DNA of 64,000 nt from Ampullaceana balthica (lineage: Eukaryota; Mollusca; Gastropoda; Lymnaeidae): positions 67,001-131,000 of the forward strand of contig CALYLW010001398.1 of assembly GCA_944989445.1 (NCBI GenBank). Direction: 5' to 3'. The notes beneath the pieces were generated by a model. The model saw nothing but the letters and a program-made list of their open reading frames with translations. It was not told the DNA's origin and ran no database searches. Within the stretch, counting starts at the first letter, position 1, and every line of letters starts with the position of its first letter. Positions 47,484 through 58,680 of the stretch are shown here, in pieces. Both the position numbers and the translations under genes were made by a program.

Positions 47484-48356
47484 CAGTGGCTAAGCGAGGG
47501 AGGGTAAAGGGGGGGGGGCAAATGCCTCGGGCGGCACTTTGTTATGGGCGGCAAATTCCTCGTCGTGAATTAGCTTCTAAGAATGATTTTTCTTAAGTGG
47601 ATACTTTGGTCAAAATAAAATAAAATCAAATAAGAAATTTATAAAAGAAATAAAGGATAAAGAACTACCCCACAATATGTAAATTTAGCTACTGTCGAAA
47701 CTTCAAACTCCATATTGGATATAAACTATTCTGAGACTTATGCTATTGAACTGAAAAACAAAGAGGATTAAGTATTATGAGAACATGAAACTTATCTCCT
47801 GGTAACGTAATTGATTCTTTAAACTTGAAAGCCACTTCTGTTTAAAAAGCCAGAATTACTGTACCCAAACAATTTCATATATAATGCCATCGACTGCCTT
47901 AGACAACACTTTGCTGGGGCGGCAAATTCCCCATTGTTAATTTGCTTATAAATAAAAGCGTGTAAAATGAAAACCGTACATACAGATTTGCGATAACTTT
48001 TCGGTAGCGAGACTGAGTGTCCAACATATTATCATTACCTTCTCTAAATTAGACATGGACCTCAATCTAGAATAAAGATGAGACAGGTACCGCGAGAATG
48101 ACTTAAACGTGTAAACTAATGGTAAAAATGTATGGTATTTAAATGGATTATTCTCCAAAATCATTTGAAAAATTGGGAACAAAATTGCTTGGAATGAACA
48201 ACTGAATGAGATATCAGATTTTTTTTAAAACACACAAGAAAACGTTGTTGTAACTGAAGACAAAACAAAGTGGCAAGAAATCTTGTTAGAAATTTTGACA
48301 TTTTTATCACAAATAATTTGCTTTCTTCTAAAAAAATTAAATTTTTTTTAAAAATT

Positions 48357-48428
48357 GTTCCCGCAGGGGCTTGAACCCAGGACTTTTCGCGTGCAAGGCG
48401 GACGTGAAAACTACTACACTACGAAAAG
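48357..48428 (-). tRNA. tRNA-Val-like sequence with UGC anticodon, copy 1
   Basis: Read on the minus strand: A box tagtgtagtag, D stem gtg/cac, anticodon stem tccgc/gcgaa with one mismatch, loop cTTGCAc-like giving anticodon TGC (decodes Ala GCA), B box ggttcaagccc, T stem ctggg/ccctg with one T-T mismatch, and discriminator A. The body is that of metazoan tRNA-Val (gttt-cg-tagtgtagtggtt-tcac). The acceptor stem pairs at six of seven positions with wobbles. A T5 run a few bases downstream could stop Pol III. It may be a tRNA gene, a tRNA-derived SINE head or a pseudogene. Confidence 0.6.
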
Positions 48429-49253
48429 CTAAACGCACGAAGAGACACAGGACGTTTGCTAGTCACAATGAAATCTTTTTCTTTTCAAATATTTTTTTTT
48501 GACATTTGGAAACATTCACTATCAGGAAACATGTTCTGTATAAATGCAATAATGCCCAAAATTATTTACAAATTATAATGTTAAAAATGTTTTGCAGAGA
48601 CTACTTGCAGAGAATCTAATGAGATACTAAGAGGATGCTTTGGCAGTTGCTAAAGTTTTAAGTGAATAACTTATTCTTTTAATCGAACCTTTCAGTCAAA
48701 GAACGAGAGAGCAAAGTTTTGACGATTAAAGTGGATGTTTAGCCATGTTATGTAGAAAATAGTGAGAAGAAAGCTATAGGTTAGGTGAATGTAGACATTC
48801 ATTAATATGAGGTTTTGGCAGTTACAGAAGAATTTGAAAACAGATATAATTCTTGTACACCGGCTACTAAACCGGGCTTTGAAGTTTCGCCTTCAAGTTA
48901 GAGTATTTAAATTCAAAGTATCTCACATGAAAATGTCAAGCTAGGACTATTTTACATCACGGGTAAAATAAATGAATTAATGAATTCGAACCCACTTGAT
49001 TTTTTAAAGCTTATTAAAATATCTAAGCTCGTAGTTACACTGCCTAATATAATAACACAAGATACGACCCACGGGTTGCGTAGCATACGCCGCAGACTTA
49101 CTCATCATAGGTAGTGCAAATAATGGGTGGGGGTGAGAGAACGGACACAAACAACAGCACGAAGTAATGAAAAAAAGTGAGTAAACGTGGAGACATGTGC
49201 GCAACGGTGTTGTTAAGAAATGTGGAAAAGAACGGGCAGAAAAAACATAAATT

Positions 49254-49325
49254 GTTCCCGCAGGGTCTTGAACCCAGGACTTTTCGCGTGCAAGGCGGAC
49301 GTGAAAACTACTACACTACGAAACA
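49254..49325 (-). tRNA. tRNA-Val-like sequence with UGC anticodon, copy 2
   Basis: Nearly identical to 48357-48428 over about 68 bases (one difference, agggtc for aggggc, in the T loop). It has the same A box, B box and TGC anticodon, and a T6 run lies about 13 bases downstream. Its 5' acceptor strand (tgtttcg) pairs poorly at the outer two positions, so it is more likely a pseudogene or SINE head than copy 1. Confidence 0.55.
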
Positions 49326-49497
49326 CATGTTATTCTGTGAAGGAAAAACGCAACTTAGCACAAGAAAAGTTGTTGCCACCCCCCCCCCACCTTTTTTTTC
49401 TTTTCTTCTTTTCATACCACAACACTTACCAACAGCGATCGGCAACCCTAGCGAGGGTCATTCGTCATGCTCATTTGCACATGCCCGTTTATGTGAA

Positions 49498-49699
<202 letters not shown>

Positions 49700-50081
49700 T
49701 ACGAATATTCCTTACAGCTGCGAGAGAATCTTATCTAAATTTAAGTAAATGAAAAATTAATTACGAGCAATAACGAATACACAAAGATTGACCTTTCTAA
49801 AGCTATAGCTATTAGGCTATTGAGCATAGTATGGCTGATAAACATTTATCTTGAAAGATTGTGCCATGCGGAAAATCAAAGAACTATTTCTCTCCAAGAA
49901 ATGAAAGATTTTCTACATGTATTTATTTATAATATAAAAATTTATACTATACTGCCCATATTATTTCTTTTTAATAACTAAAATTATCTTTTCATTATAG
50001 CATCAAACATATTTTCCCGGGGGGTGGGGGCGGCAAACCTGGGTTCTGCCCCGGGCGGCACATACCCAAGCTACGCCGCTG

Positions 50082-50260
50082 ATAGCAACATGGTGTTATG
50101 AGATTATGTGTAATTGTCAATTACACGCCAGCTGAACGAAAAGTCTAAGAAATTAAAAATCTTTCACAGAGGAATATTTACATTCTTTAAAAAAGTAATA
50201 AAAAAATAAACCCAAATTAACCAACAACCTTGTATGATCTAAGATGTTTGATATTGTATT
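50082..50260. other. Spacer between two TIR elements
   Basis: Short AT-rich interval. No coding feature. Confidence 0.5.
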
Positions 50261-50542
50261 CATGGGCGTCGCTAGGAATTTTTCCAGGGGGGGGGGCAAA
50301 AAAAATCCCACTTTTTTTTTAAATTTTAACTGGCAATGCCATACAGGTACAATTTTCAATTAAATTCAAGTTCAGCATAAAATAAGGGTTGAAAAAAGCC
50401 TTAGAAATTAATAAGACTTACAAATTAGTGCTGTAATAGTTAAAATACAACATTTATTAATGCATTTAATAAATTATTTTTTTTTCCTCAAATCTAGGGG
50501 GGGCAAATGCCCCCCTTCCCCCCCCCCTTCCCTACGCCCATG
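50261..50542. mobile_element. hAT-type MITE with G-run ends
   Basis: Ends catgggcgtcgctaggaa and ccttccctacgcccatg are inverted repeats. Both carry a run of Gs or Cs followed by gcaaa or tttgc-like sequence. Flanking octamers attgtatt and gtcgtatt match at 6 of 8 positions. 282 bp, noncoding. Confidence 0.7.
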
Positions 50543-51181
50543 GTCGTATTGAGTGTTTTCATACACCTACCATATCAATAAGACGTTTGATATTTTTACG
50601 ATAAGCTTTACAAACGTGAAACAAAAATATTGTTTTCAAATATCTCTATATCTCAAATACGTTTTTTGAATGTAACATGCGATACCTAAAAGAAACAGCA
50701 CAACTTGAAGAGACCTTTTTAAAATATGTGGGTTTTTTTTTAATCGACGCTACAAAATTGAAAAGACTGTGAAATGTTTTCCGACAATATCTCCGAGTTG
50801 TTGGCCAACACATTTGCTCTTCGGGGTTGCTCCGAAGTATTAAAGCGTTTCGGTCAGACATGGGGAGTTCCCCATGTTTAGGATTACATGATCTAATGCA
50901 TGGGCAGTGGTGCAAATAGCTGGAATCATGATACTTTTTTGTTAGAGATGAATCCTGAGATGGGTGTAGGGTTTAGGGAGAACCAGGCATTTAATAGGCG
51001 AGGATGACAAACATGGAGCAGCTGAAGTTGTTTTAAAGTCAAAGATTCCTAGAGATAAGTGTTGGAAAACAGACGACAGTTTAAACTCTAAACCAAACCA
51101 CGTGGATGATCAGAGTATAGGCACAGAGCTTTTATGTTTGTTTAAATATATATATATATATGTTTGTGTGTGGTTTGATTA
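50543..51181. other. Intergenic, no feature seen
   Basis: An 89-codon frame on the minus strand (50646-50915) is non-repetitive but not recognisable. A TA microsatellite lies at about 51146-51161. Confidence 0.45.
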
Positions 51182-51451
51182 GGGGCCGTCCATAAAGTAC
51201 GTCATGGTCCAGAGGGGAGAAGGGGGTGTAAGAAAGTGTGACAGTTTGTGACAGGGGGGAGGGGGGTGTCCAGCCATGTGTGACGTCACGCTGTTTTATA
51301 TTACATTTCAATTATTTTATTAATAAAAAACTAAATTTTTGTTCGAAAATGTGACGTACTTTAGGTTCCTAGATTTGTGATAATTTGTGACAGGGGGAGG
51401 GGGAAGTTAAAAATGGTCAAAAAAAGCGTGACGTACTTTATGAACGGCCCC
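51182..51451. mobile_element. Short TTA-target MITE, relative of 6752-8621
   Basis: Ends ggggccgtccataaagtacg and cgtactttatgaacggcccc, flanked by TTA on both sides (51179-51181, 51452-51454). It shares with the 1.87-kb element the G-runs, gtgtgacagtttgtgacag, and aaaaatggtcaaaaa near the right end. Noncoding, a deletion derivative. Confidence 0.88.
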
Positions 51452-52061
51452 TTAAGTGTACTTTTCGGTTTGTTTGTATTAGTTATTTTTGTTCTTTTAA
51501 GTGAAAAAAATATCCCTAACCATTCATTTCACTAAGCATCATTCATTAACCATTCACTTCACACGAGCATAGTCGGTTTCTTCCCATATAAATTTCATTG
51601 TTAACCCCCCCCCCACACACACACACATACACGCACTCTTACCAACAAGATTTATCCACATTCGTGATTTACCAGCAATTCTAAAATATCAAAACTAACT
51701 TACCCGCGTCCATATCTGACACGCAACCCCTTCTTTCCTTCCTTTGGTCTAGACAAAATTGTCATCAAGGGAACTATACTACATCTTGATAATATATGAC
51801 AGAGCATTAATATTCATTTTAACTTTTTTTTTAATTTAAAAAACAATATACTTTTGCCTTAAACTATCCGATTATTAATGATTTTCCTTTAAAACCTTTA
51901 GCGGCTCGCCCTGAGCTACAGTGTCAAGAAGTTGGCATCTAGGATCACTTTTCGATATGAGGTGAGGGTTTTTTGAAAGAAAATAAATTACATACTTTAA
52001 ATGAGATAAGTCAAAAATACACGAAAATAGTTTAAGTTCGACGGGGAGCACGGTGTTGACT
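51452..52061. other. Intergenic, no feature seen
   Basis: Contains a C-run and a short CA tract at about 51606-51632. Otherwise nothing recognisable. Confidence 0.5.
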
Positions 52062-52618
52062 TAGAATTTGCCGAATAGTAAGTCAGAGTTGACCGAATAG
52101 TAAGTCAGAGTTGACCGAATAGTAAGTCAGAGTTGACCGAACCGTAAGTCAGATTTGACCGAATAGTAAATCTGAGTTGACCGAATAGTAAGTCAGAGTT
52201 GACCGAACAGTAAGGCAGAGTTGACCGAATAGTAAGTCAGAGTTGACCGAATAGTAAGTTAGAGTTGACCGAATAGTAAGTCAGAGTTTACCGAATAGTA
52301 AGTCAGAGTTGACTAAATAGTAAGTCAGAGTTTACCGAATAGTAAGTCAGAGTTTACCGAATAGTAAGTCAGAGTTGACCGAATAGTAAGTCAGAGTTGA
52401 CCGAATAGTAAGTCAGAGTTGACCGAATAGTTAGTCAGAGTTGACCGAACAGTAAGTCAGAGTTGACCAAATAGTAAGTCAGAGTTGACCGAATAGTAAG
52501 TCAGAGTCTGCCGAATAATAAGTCAGAGTCGACCGAATAATAAGTCACAGTTGACCGAATAGTAAGTCGGAGTCGACCGAATAGTAAGTAAGAGTTGACC
52601 GAATAGTAAGTAAGAGTT
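52062..52618. repeat. 22-bp minisatellite
   Basis: About 25 copies of gttgaccgaatagtaagtcaga, with scattered substitutions. Copies 52500-52570 carry a linked set of changes (gtcgacc, aataataag). Confidence 0.95.
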
Positions 52619-53746
52619 GATTGTTATTTGTTTTTTGTTTGTTAGTCAGGGGTTTTAACTTTAAGTCAGAGGCGGTGAACGTGAATGTAACGAGAGATGA
52701 ATTTAAAGGCCATAAAGTAAGTGACTGGCTTTAATGTCCAATATCATCATAAGCATATTATTATATGTATAATATTTGACTGCTATATGAGATAGGAATT
52801 CCTTAAAACATTTTGGCCAGTGGCGGTTGTATATAAGTTAGAGCGTGATTACGACAGGGGACCAACCACGTTTGGTCAGAGGTCCTTAAAGCTATTTGGC
52901 GATTGGTTTCTATAAGTTTTCTGTGTCACTGACTCCGGGACCACCAGATCATGGGGTGAGTTTCTAGGTTCACTCTATTTAGATTTGATTGCCTAAGCAA
53001 TGCTTCTGAAAAGCCCTATTCCAAGTTTTGACTTTCTGCCGCTTGAGTGCATCGAACTAAATTCTATATTCTGAAGTTAAACGTCCCTTACGACTTTTAA
53101 GACCCACTGAAGAACACCAGGCTTGTTCCCCCCTGCCGCGACCATTGTTCACTAACGTAAGCCACTGCGCAATCCCCGAAGCCATTAGTATTAGTTGTAC
53201 AACTACCGCACCGCAAACTTTAATCAATTTGTATCGATCACCCACACTGAGAGGGGCTTCTAATCTTATCCCCTCTGAACACACTTCCGTAAGCGATCCA
53301 AACCCGGTTGATAATGATACATGAGAGAACGAGGATTCTCACACGGCAAATTCTTGCACGGCACATTTTTTTTTGGGGGGGCTTTGTTTGAAGGTCGTGT
53401 CGGCTAGATGTAAAATGTTGAGAGGATTTCTGCTGTTGACACATTAAAGACAGCTGCGGACACAAGCAAATAATTGAAGGTGTGTCGGAAAATGATGAGT
53501 AGGACGCAAGACGCATAGTGACTTTGACAAGTCACCGCAGTGACAGTTAACTAAATGAACTAGTTTTCAGACTTAACAAAGTGAAGGTCGCACGTATTAC
53601 AAGTAAGTGATTACCTGACAAGAAAAGCTTGTATAAATTGGGGGAGGGGGAAACAAGTTGGGTGAAATGACACGCTTGAAATGTCAAGTCTTGGAACTGG
53701 TGAATCTTTAAATTCTTCGTCTGCTAAATTTTCGGTAGTTACATTT
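52619..53746. other. Intergenic, no feature seen
   Basis: Open frames of 75 and 92 codons on the minus strand (53057-53284, 53238-53516) are not recognisable and overlap each other. 53090-53330 is less AT-rich than the surroundings. Confidence 0.4.
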
Positions 53747-54095
53747 CCACAGCACATACAGTCTTCTTAGTAGATATAATATGTCAACAGAAGCTACAAT
53801 CTCTCATTAGATAAATGTCCAAAGCACATACAGTCTTCTCAGTAAATATAATATGTCTACAGAAGCTACAATCTCTCATTAGATAAATGTCCACAGCACA
53901 TACAGTCTTTTCAGTAGATATAACATGTCTACAAAAGCTACAATCTCTCATTAGATAAATGTCCAAAGCACATACAGTCTTCTCAGTAAATATAATATGT
54001 CTACAGAAGCTACAATCTCTCATTAGATAAATGTCCACAGCACATACAGTCTTTTCAGTAGATAAATATCCACAGCACATACAGTCTCATACATA
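53747..54095. repeat. 72-bp repeat with alternating variants
   Basis: Starts of agcacatacagtctt at 53751, 53823, 53895, 53967 and 54039 are exactly 72 bp apart, followed by a truncated copy at 54073. Copies alternate between ccacagc...cagtagat and ccaaagc...cagtaaat types. The array is therefore best described as a 144-bp dimer. More decayed pieces continue to about 54370. Confidence 0.92.
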
Positions 54096-54466
54096 GAGCA
54101 ATTAATTCTGATTTAGAAATACAACACAAAGATAACTTAATACAACCCTCAGATAGATGTAAGGAGAAAAACACCTTTCTTATTCCGTATGCAAGAACAA
54201 ACACATACAAGTTCTCGTTTTTCCCGTCCGGAATTCTGGGGTGGCATGGGTTGCCTGAAGAAACCAGGAAAACCAACACTTTATCAACATTTAAAACTCT
54301 AATAAGAATTCAGGACTAGACAGTCCAGTCTCTCAGCACATAAATGTCCACAGGACATACAATCTCTCAGTAGATCAATGTACACATCACCTACAGTGTT
54401 CTCCGCATCTCTCTCCCCAATAAAGCAATCAAACTCACGAAGACACTTACGTTCATTGATCCCGAC

Positions 54467-54906
54467 CTGGTTATGATTATACGCATATTGTTAGGGCATT
54501 CAGGTGCTGGTTATGATTATACGCATATTGTTAGGGCATTCAGGTGCTGGTTATGATTATACGCATATTGTTAGGGCATTCAGGTGCTGGTTATGATTAT
54601 ACGCATATTGTTAGGGCATTCAGGTGCTGGTTATGATTATACGCATATTGTTAGGGCATTCAGGTGCTGGTTATGATTATACGCATATTGTTAGGGCATT
54701 CAGGTGCTGGTTATGATTATACGCATATTGTTAGGGCATTCAGGTGCTGGTTATGATTATACGCATATTGTTAGGGCATTCAGGTGCTGGTTATGATTAT
54801 ACGCATATTGTTAGGGCATTCAGGTGCTGGTTATGATTATACGCATATTGTTAGGGCATTCAGGTGCTGGTTATGATTATACGCATATTGTTAGGGCATT
54901 CAGGTG
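54467..54906. repeat. Eleven identical 40-bp units
   Basis: Unit ggttatgattatacgcatat plus tgttagggcattcaggtgct. All eleven copies appear identical with no substitution, and the array ends abruptly at both sides. This is the least diverged tandem array in the window. Confidence 0.97.
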
Positions 54907-55157
54907 ACAGACACCAGTGTTGGAGGATGTTAACATTTATCGGTTGTATAAATACAATATCTGTCTCATTGTTCAAAATGTTTAAATTTGTGTTAGTGGA
55001 GATTTAGAAAAAGATTTTATTTTAAAAAACTAGAGGACAGTAATACCAGAAAATTGTACACATGAGAGTAATTTGAGTAAATGGGAACAAGACATCTCCA
55101 GAGCACACTTTGCGGGTACACGTGCAGCTTATTGTACTTGAAACAAAAAACAAAAAT

Positions 55158-55923
55158 TAGGGCTGCGGAAATTAACGATTAATTTCTGGATTAATCGTTA
55201 AGAAAATTTAATGATTAAATTATTTTTTAACGATTAATCGACCCTTCACTTACAAATTATTGGAAGTCAAAAAGTAAAAAAAAAGTAAAAAATAGCGGCC
55301 GATAAATAATAAATTTCCTGACGATTACACGAACATTTTGGTATTAAACTACTGACTGACGGGAATGTTCAAATTGTTGATAAAGTTTGCCTACCATGGA
55401 TCTAACACTTCGCCTACTTATCAAACCAAATGAAAAGCGTATTAAGCTAATGGCAGTAATGGAGTCTAACTCAGAGACAGAAAATGACGACAGGTCTTCT
55501 GATGAATTACTGCATTACAAAATGGAGATGAAAGTATTAAACCTCTACAATGGTGTAAACTTAGTGAACACCGATATCCGTTAATGTCATTCCTTGCCAA
55601 GACCGTTTTGTGCATACCAGCTACCTCAGTTCCATGTGAATGATTGTTCAGCTCGACTGCTTATGTTGTCAATTAGACCCGCTCATCACTTGAACCAAAT
55701 AATGTCAACACACTTGTCTTTTTGCGTAGTTGGTTATAAGATGGCATATAAAGGAGACATTCGAGTGCTATTTAGATTTTCAAAAAGAACGTTTAATAAG
55801 TGCTACTTATGACTTATGACATGATAAATTTTAATTTTTGGCTTTAATCGAAATTAACGATTAATTAATCGTTAATTGTTCAAAAGTTAACGATTACATT
55901 TAAATTAATTGTTAACAGACCTA
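55158..55923 (+). mobile_element. hAT transposon relic
   Basis: Left end tagggctgcggaaattaacg and right end ttaattgttaacagaccta are imperfect inverted repeats of the hAT type (TAGGGCTG...), with ttaacgattaat motifs repeated in both subterminal regions. Flanking octamers acaaaaat and aaaaaaat match at 7 of 8. The 766-bp interior contains the C-terminal end of a hAT transposase (55387-55736) in decayed form. Confidence 0.85.
55387..55736 (+). pseudogene. hAT transposase C-terminal dimerisation domain, broken
   Basis: Starting from YP at 55575, the frame gives [17 protein letters not shown], then TGA (55641), LFSSTAYVVN, then TAG (55674), TRSSLEPNNVNTLVFLRSWL-like residues to 55736. Known hATC signature: LA---L-IPATS-P-ER-FS--g-v-----r--L-----n-lvfL--wl. 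The TGA stands where Arg and the TAG where Lys is expected, single-base changes consistent with decay. The 5' part (55387-55584, [11 protein letters not shown]) is in another frame, so a frameshift lies near 55570. The hAT catalytic core is missing. Confidence 0.85.
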
Positions 55924-57139
55924 AAAAAAATTACATTTGTTTAAATACTAATAAAGCGGTAGCCTGTGTATCATCTACGTTTTAATAATAGTTACAAAAT
56001 TAAAAGCGCAGTGCTATCCTGGGAATCAATCTTGTTTTCATCGAGACAGCACTGATACTGACTGATACATCCCTGATCGTACCACACGACCAATGAAAAA
56101 AATTAATATGCACTTTGAAAAATTTTAACCGCTGCCAAAACACTCCTGAAAATATGTTGCTTACCTCCTTAAAAATCAATGGGTTCAGGCACAAATCCCA
56201 ATTGATTATGAGATTTTAGAAAGGGACAACAGGCAAATGAATGCAGACTGCTCAACAATTAATATTTAAGATCAGATAATTACATGAAACTTTTAATTGA
56301 TAATTTTAGCTGCAACTCTGTGCACTGTAAGAGACAACAGTGTGCATGAGCTCGAGACAAGGTGCACTACCCACGGGTCAATTGTGTGCATACATAATCA
56401 CTTTTTATTTAGAATTAAATTCCCAGTCAGTGAAATAGAAAAACAAATCTGATTTTTTTATTATCTCAATTTAATTTAATGTGTTTCGTCAACAAAAAAA
56501 TGTATTATGTAAAAATAATCTTTTAAAATGTAAATTGCATGCCATTTAATAATTGTAAATATTAAAAACAAATGCTCATTATTCCATTTTTATTATTATT
56601 TTTTTAAAAAATATAGGACCTCTATGCTATTTAATGGAGCAAGGTGTAAAGAGAGAATTCCCTCTTTGTTTAACAGTTATAGAAACAAGAAAAAGTGGGG
56701 TATAGGGTGGGCGTTGAAACAAATTCCTAAAATTGTTGACATGATTTATGGACATGATTTATGGACATGATTTATTGATTGGATCCGTCACCCCTTCCCT
56801 CTCCCCCCCCCCACACCACTAATTTTCCCTTTCAAGAGTTGTCCCAGATATTTGTTGGAGTCAAGGCTTTAGGACTCCCACGGCAGTGAACTCCCATTTA
56901 TTATCATTTCCTAATCGATAAATAATGCTATCAATACAGCAATAAGTTCAATGTAAACATGAACCTGCTCATTGCTACATGATTTATGGCCATGTACGTT
57001 TTGATTTTTGTACTTTGACGTGATATAATGTCACCAACTACTCGGTGTGGTGCATTTTTGCATTGGTCGTAAATTATGTTTTTTAAAAAAAACTATAGTG
57101 GATTGAGTTATTAAGAGGAATCCAATGACGCAGTTGTTT
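55924..57139. other. Intergenic, no feature seen
   Basis: AT-rich. gacatgatttatg is repeated three times at about 56738-56775, and a C-run lies near 56801-56812. No gene. Confidence 0.5.
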
Positions 57140-57960
57140 GTGAATGTTCATTCTCTTTGGGGTCGCGCTGTTAGGCTCTAAGGACCCGGTTCATTTGATC
57201 GCATGCGAGCTTCATCAAGCTGGCATCGTCGTAGAGGGTACGCCTCTGCAGGTACCGGGACTACTACCGCCAGTTCCCCGCACTGCTCGGGGCACTCTTC
57301 AAGTACGTGAGCCACCGTCTCCTCCGGGTGGCCACACAGCCGACAGGCCAGTTCCCACTAGCGATGAGCTTGTAGAAGTAGCTTCGTATGGGACAATGTT
57401 CAGTTCTCATTCTAGTTATGAGAGTCTGATTGCTGCGTCCAATTTCCCACCAGAAGTCGCTTTTGCTCGGTCGCGGCATGTACTGGTATACTTTTCTGGC
57501 CGTGCTTCCAGATGCCCAGCCCTAAAGCTATTTCTATCGGAAATGGTCTTTAAGCCACGATCTGACCCCCAGCTGGGTCATCGGGCGGTCGGGTTGAGGC
57601 TGAGCTGACCCATCTCTTGCTAGCTTATCGACCCTGTCTGAATGAGGCTCGCCACGGAAACTAGTGATAAACTGAAGGACTACTTTTCCGCCTCGTGCTA
57701 GGCTTTCACCTACTGTTTCCGAAATGACACTGACCGTTTTCGCCTCAGGAGAGGATCGACCCACAGTCTGGAGAGAAAGCCGTGAGTCGGTGAAGACTAC
57801 GACTGTCGGGAAAACCTATCTTCTTGCTAGACGTCGGCGTACTTCCTTCAAACCCCGAAGATCGCTTCCAGTTCAGCGTCGTATGCAGATCCGTACGGAC
57901 CTCAATTCAATACCCCCAACCTGGACCTGACAGCCCCGAACTGTCAGGACGCATTTGTTT
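57140..57960 (-). pseudogene. Non-LTR retrotransposon tail with RNase H, broken
   Basis: On the minus strand, translation in changing frames gives AYDAELEAI (near 57890), VFTDSRLSLQ (near 57790), RGGKVVLQFI and DRVDKLARDGSAQPQPDRP. These follow the RNase H order with its E and D residues and the usual AD-LAkeG end. Then come RTEHCPIRSYFYKL and CRLCGHPEETVAHVLEEC, the CCHC-type zinc knuckle that closes many RNase H-bearing LINEs, and finally DASLMKLACDQMN. Frameshifts separate the blocks. Nine-base direct repeats caatgacgc flank it (57123-57131, 57962-57970) and may be a target duplication. The plus-strand frame at 57144-57608 is a shadow. Confidence 0.85.
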
Positions 57961-57970
57961 GCAATGACGC

Positions 57971-58286
57971 GGCTTTCGTGTAGTGATTAAATATTAATAG
58001 GGTTAAAAAATAAATATGTAAAACATTAAAAATTAACATTCGATAGACCTATTTCCCGTTTATTATTTAGTTTTCACGTTTCTCAAATTGTTATTTGACA
58101 ATTAAAATAATAACCATTATTAGAGTGAGGACATTCGCAGTAACGGTAACCGTATTATAATAATACAACTAGAAGAAGCGGAATGCCAAGCCTCATTTAA
58201 CAACGATGTCACAGCAATGAGTGGTTTCAACCATCTATGACTAGAACTCAACCGTATCGCACTGTATCGCACAGGATGCTATCACG
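57971..58286. other. Intergenic, no feature seen
   Basis: Short AT-rich spacer. Nothing recognised. Confidence 0.5.
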
Positions 58287-58385
58287 GGTGTTTGGGGGCG
58301 TGTGGTGTTTAGAGGCGTGTGGTGTTTGGAGGCGTGTGGTGTTTGGAGGCGTGTGGTGTTTCGAGGCGTGTGGTGTTTGGAGGTA
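58287..58385. repeat. 17-bp tandem repeat, about six copies
   Basis: Copies of gtttggaggcgtgtggt with one or two substitutions each. Confidence 0.9.
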
Positions 58386-58474
58386 CGCATCACGCGGCAC
58401 TTTTTAAGTTTTAATATTGATAGCGAACATTTCCATATTTCTTAGAGATTTTTGTCTCAAAAATTGGAGCAGCT

Positions 58475-58672
58475 CAGTGGCGTCTCTAGGGGGGTGCGGT
58501 GGGGGCAGGCCGCCCCGGGTGACACCATCAGGGGGTGACCCCAAAATGTAAAATTCTGTATGTTCCCATTATTTGGCACTGGAAAACTCGGAGGATTTCT
58601 ATGGGTTAAGTCGTGAGGGGGTGACACCATGGACTATCGCCCCGGGTGACACCAACCCTAGTGACGCCTCTG
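58475..58672. mobile_element. 198-bp hAT MITE with perfect 8-bp duplication
   Basis: Ends cagtggcgtctctaggg and ccctagtgacgcctctg are inverted repeats (two mismatches). The octamer gagcagct occurs immediately on both sides (58467-58474, 58673-58680) without any difference. gggtgacacca is repeated inside near both ends. No coding capacity. Confidence 0.93.
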
Positions 58673-58680
58673 GAGCAGCT

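Noticed and set aside
53090..53230. tRNA-derived SINE head on the minus strand
   Set aside because: gcgcagtggctta looks faintly like an A box, but no B box at the right distance and no cloverleaf.
53057..53516. Two overlapping minus-strand frames as a gene
   Set aside because: Different frames overlapping at the join, no motif, no exon boundaries.
57144..57608. 154-codon plus-strand frame
   Set aside because: Antisense of a recognisable retrotransposon RNase H and zinc-knuckle tail.
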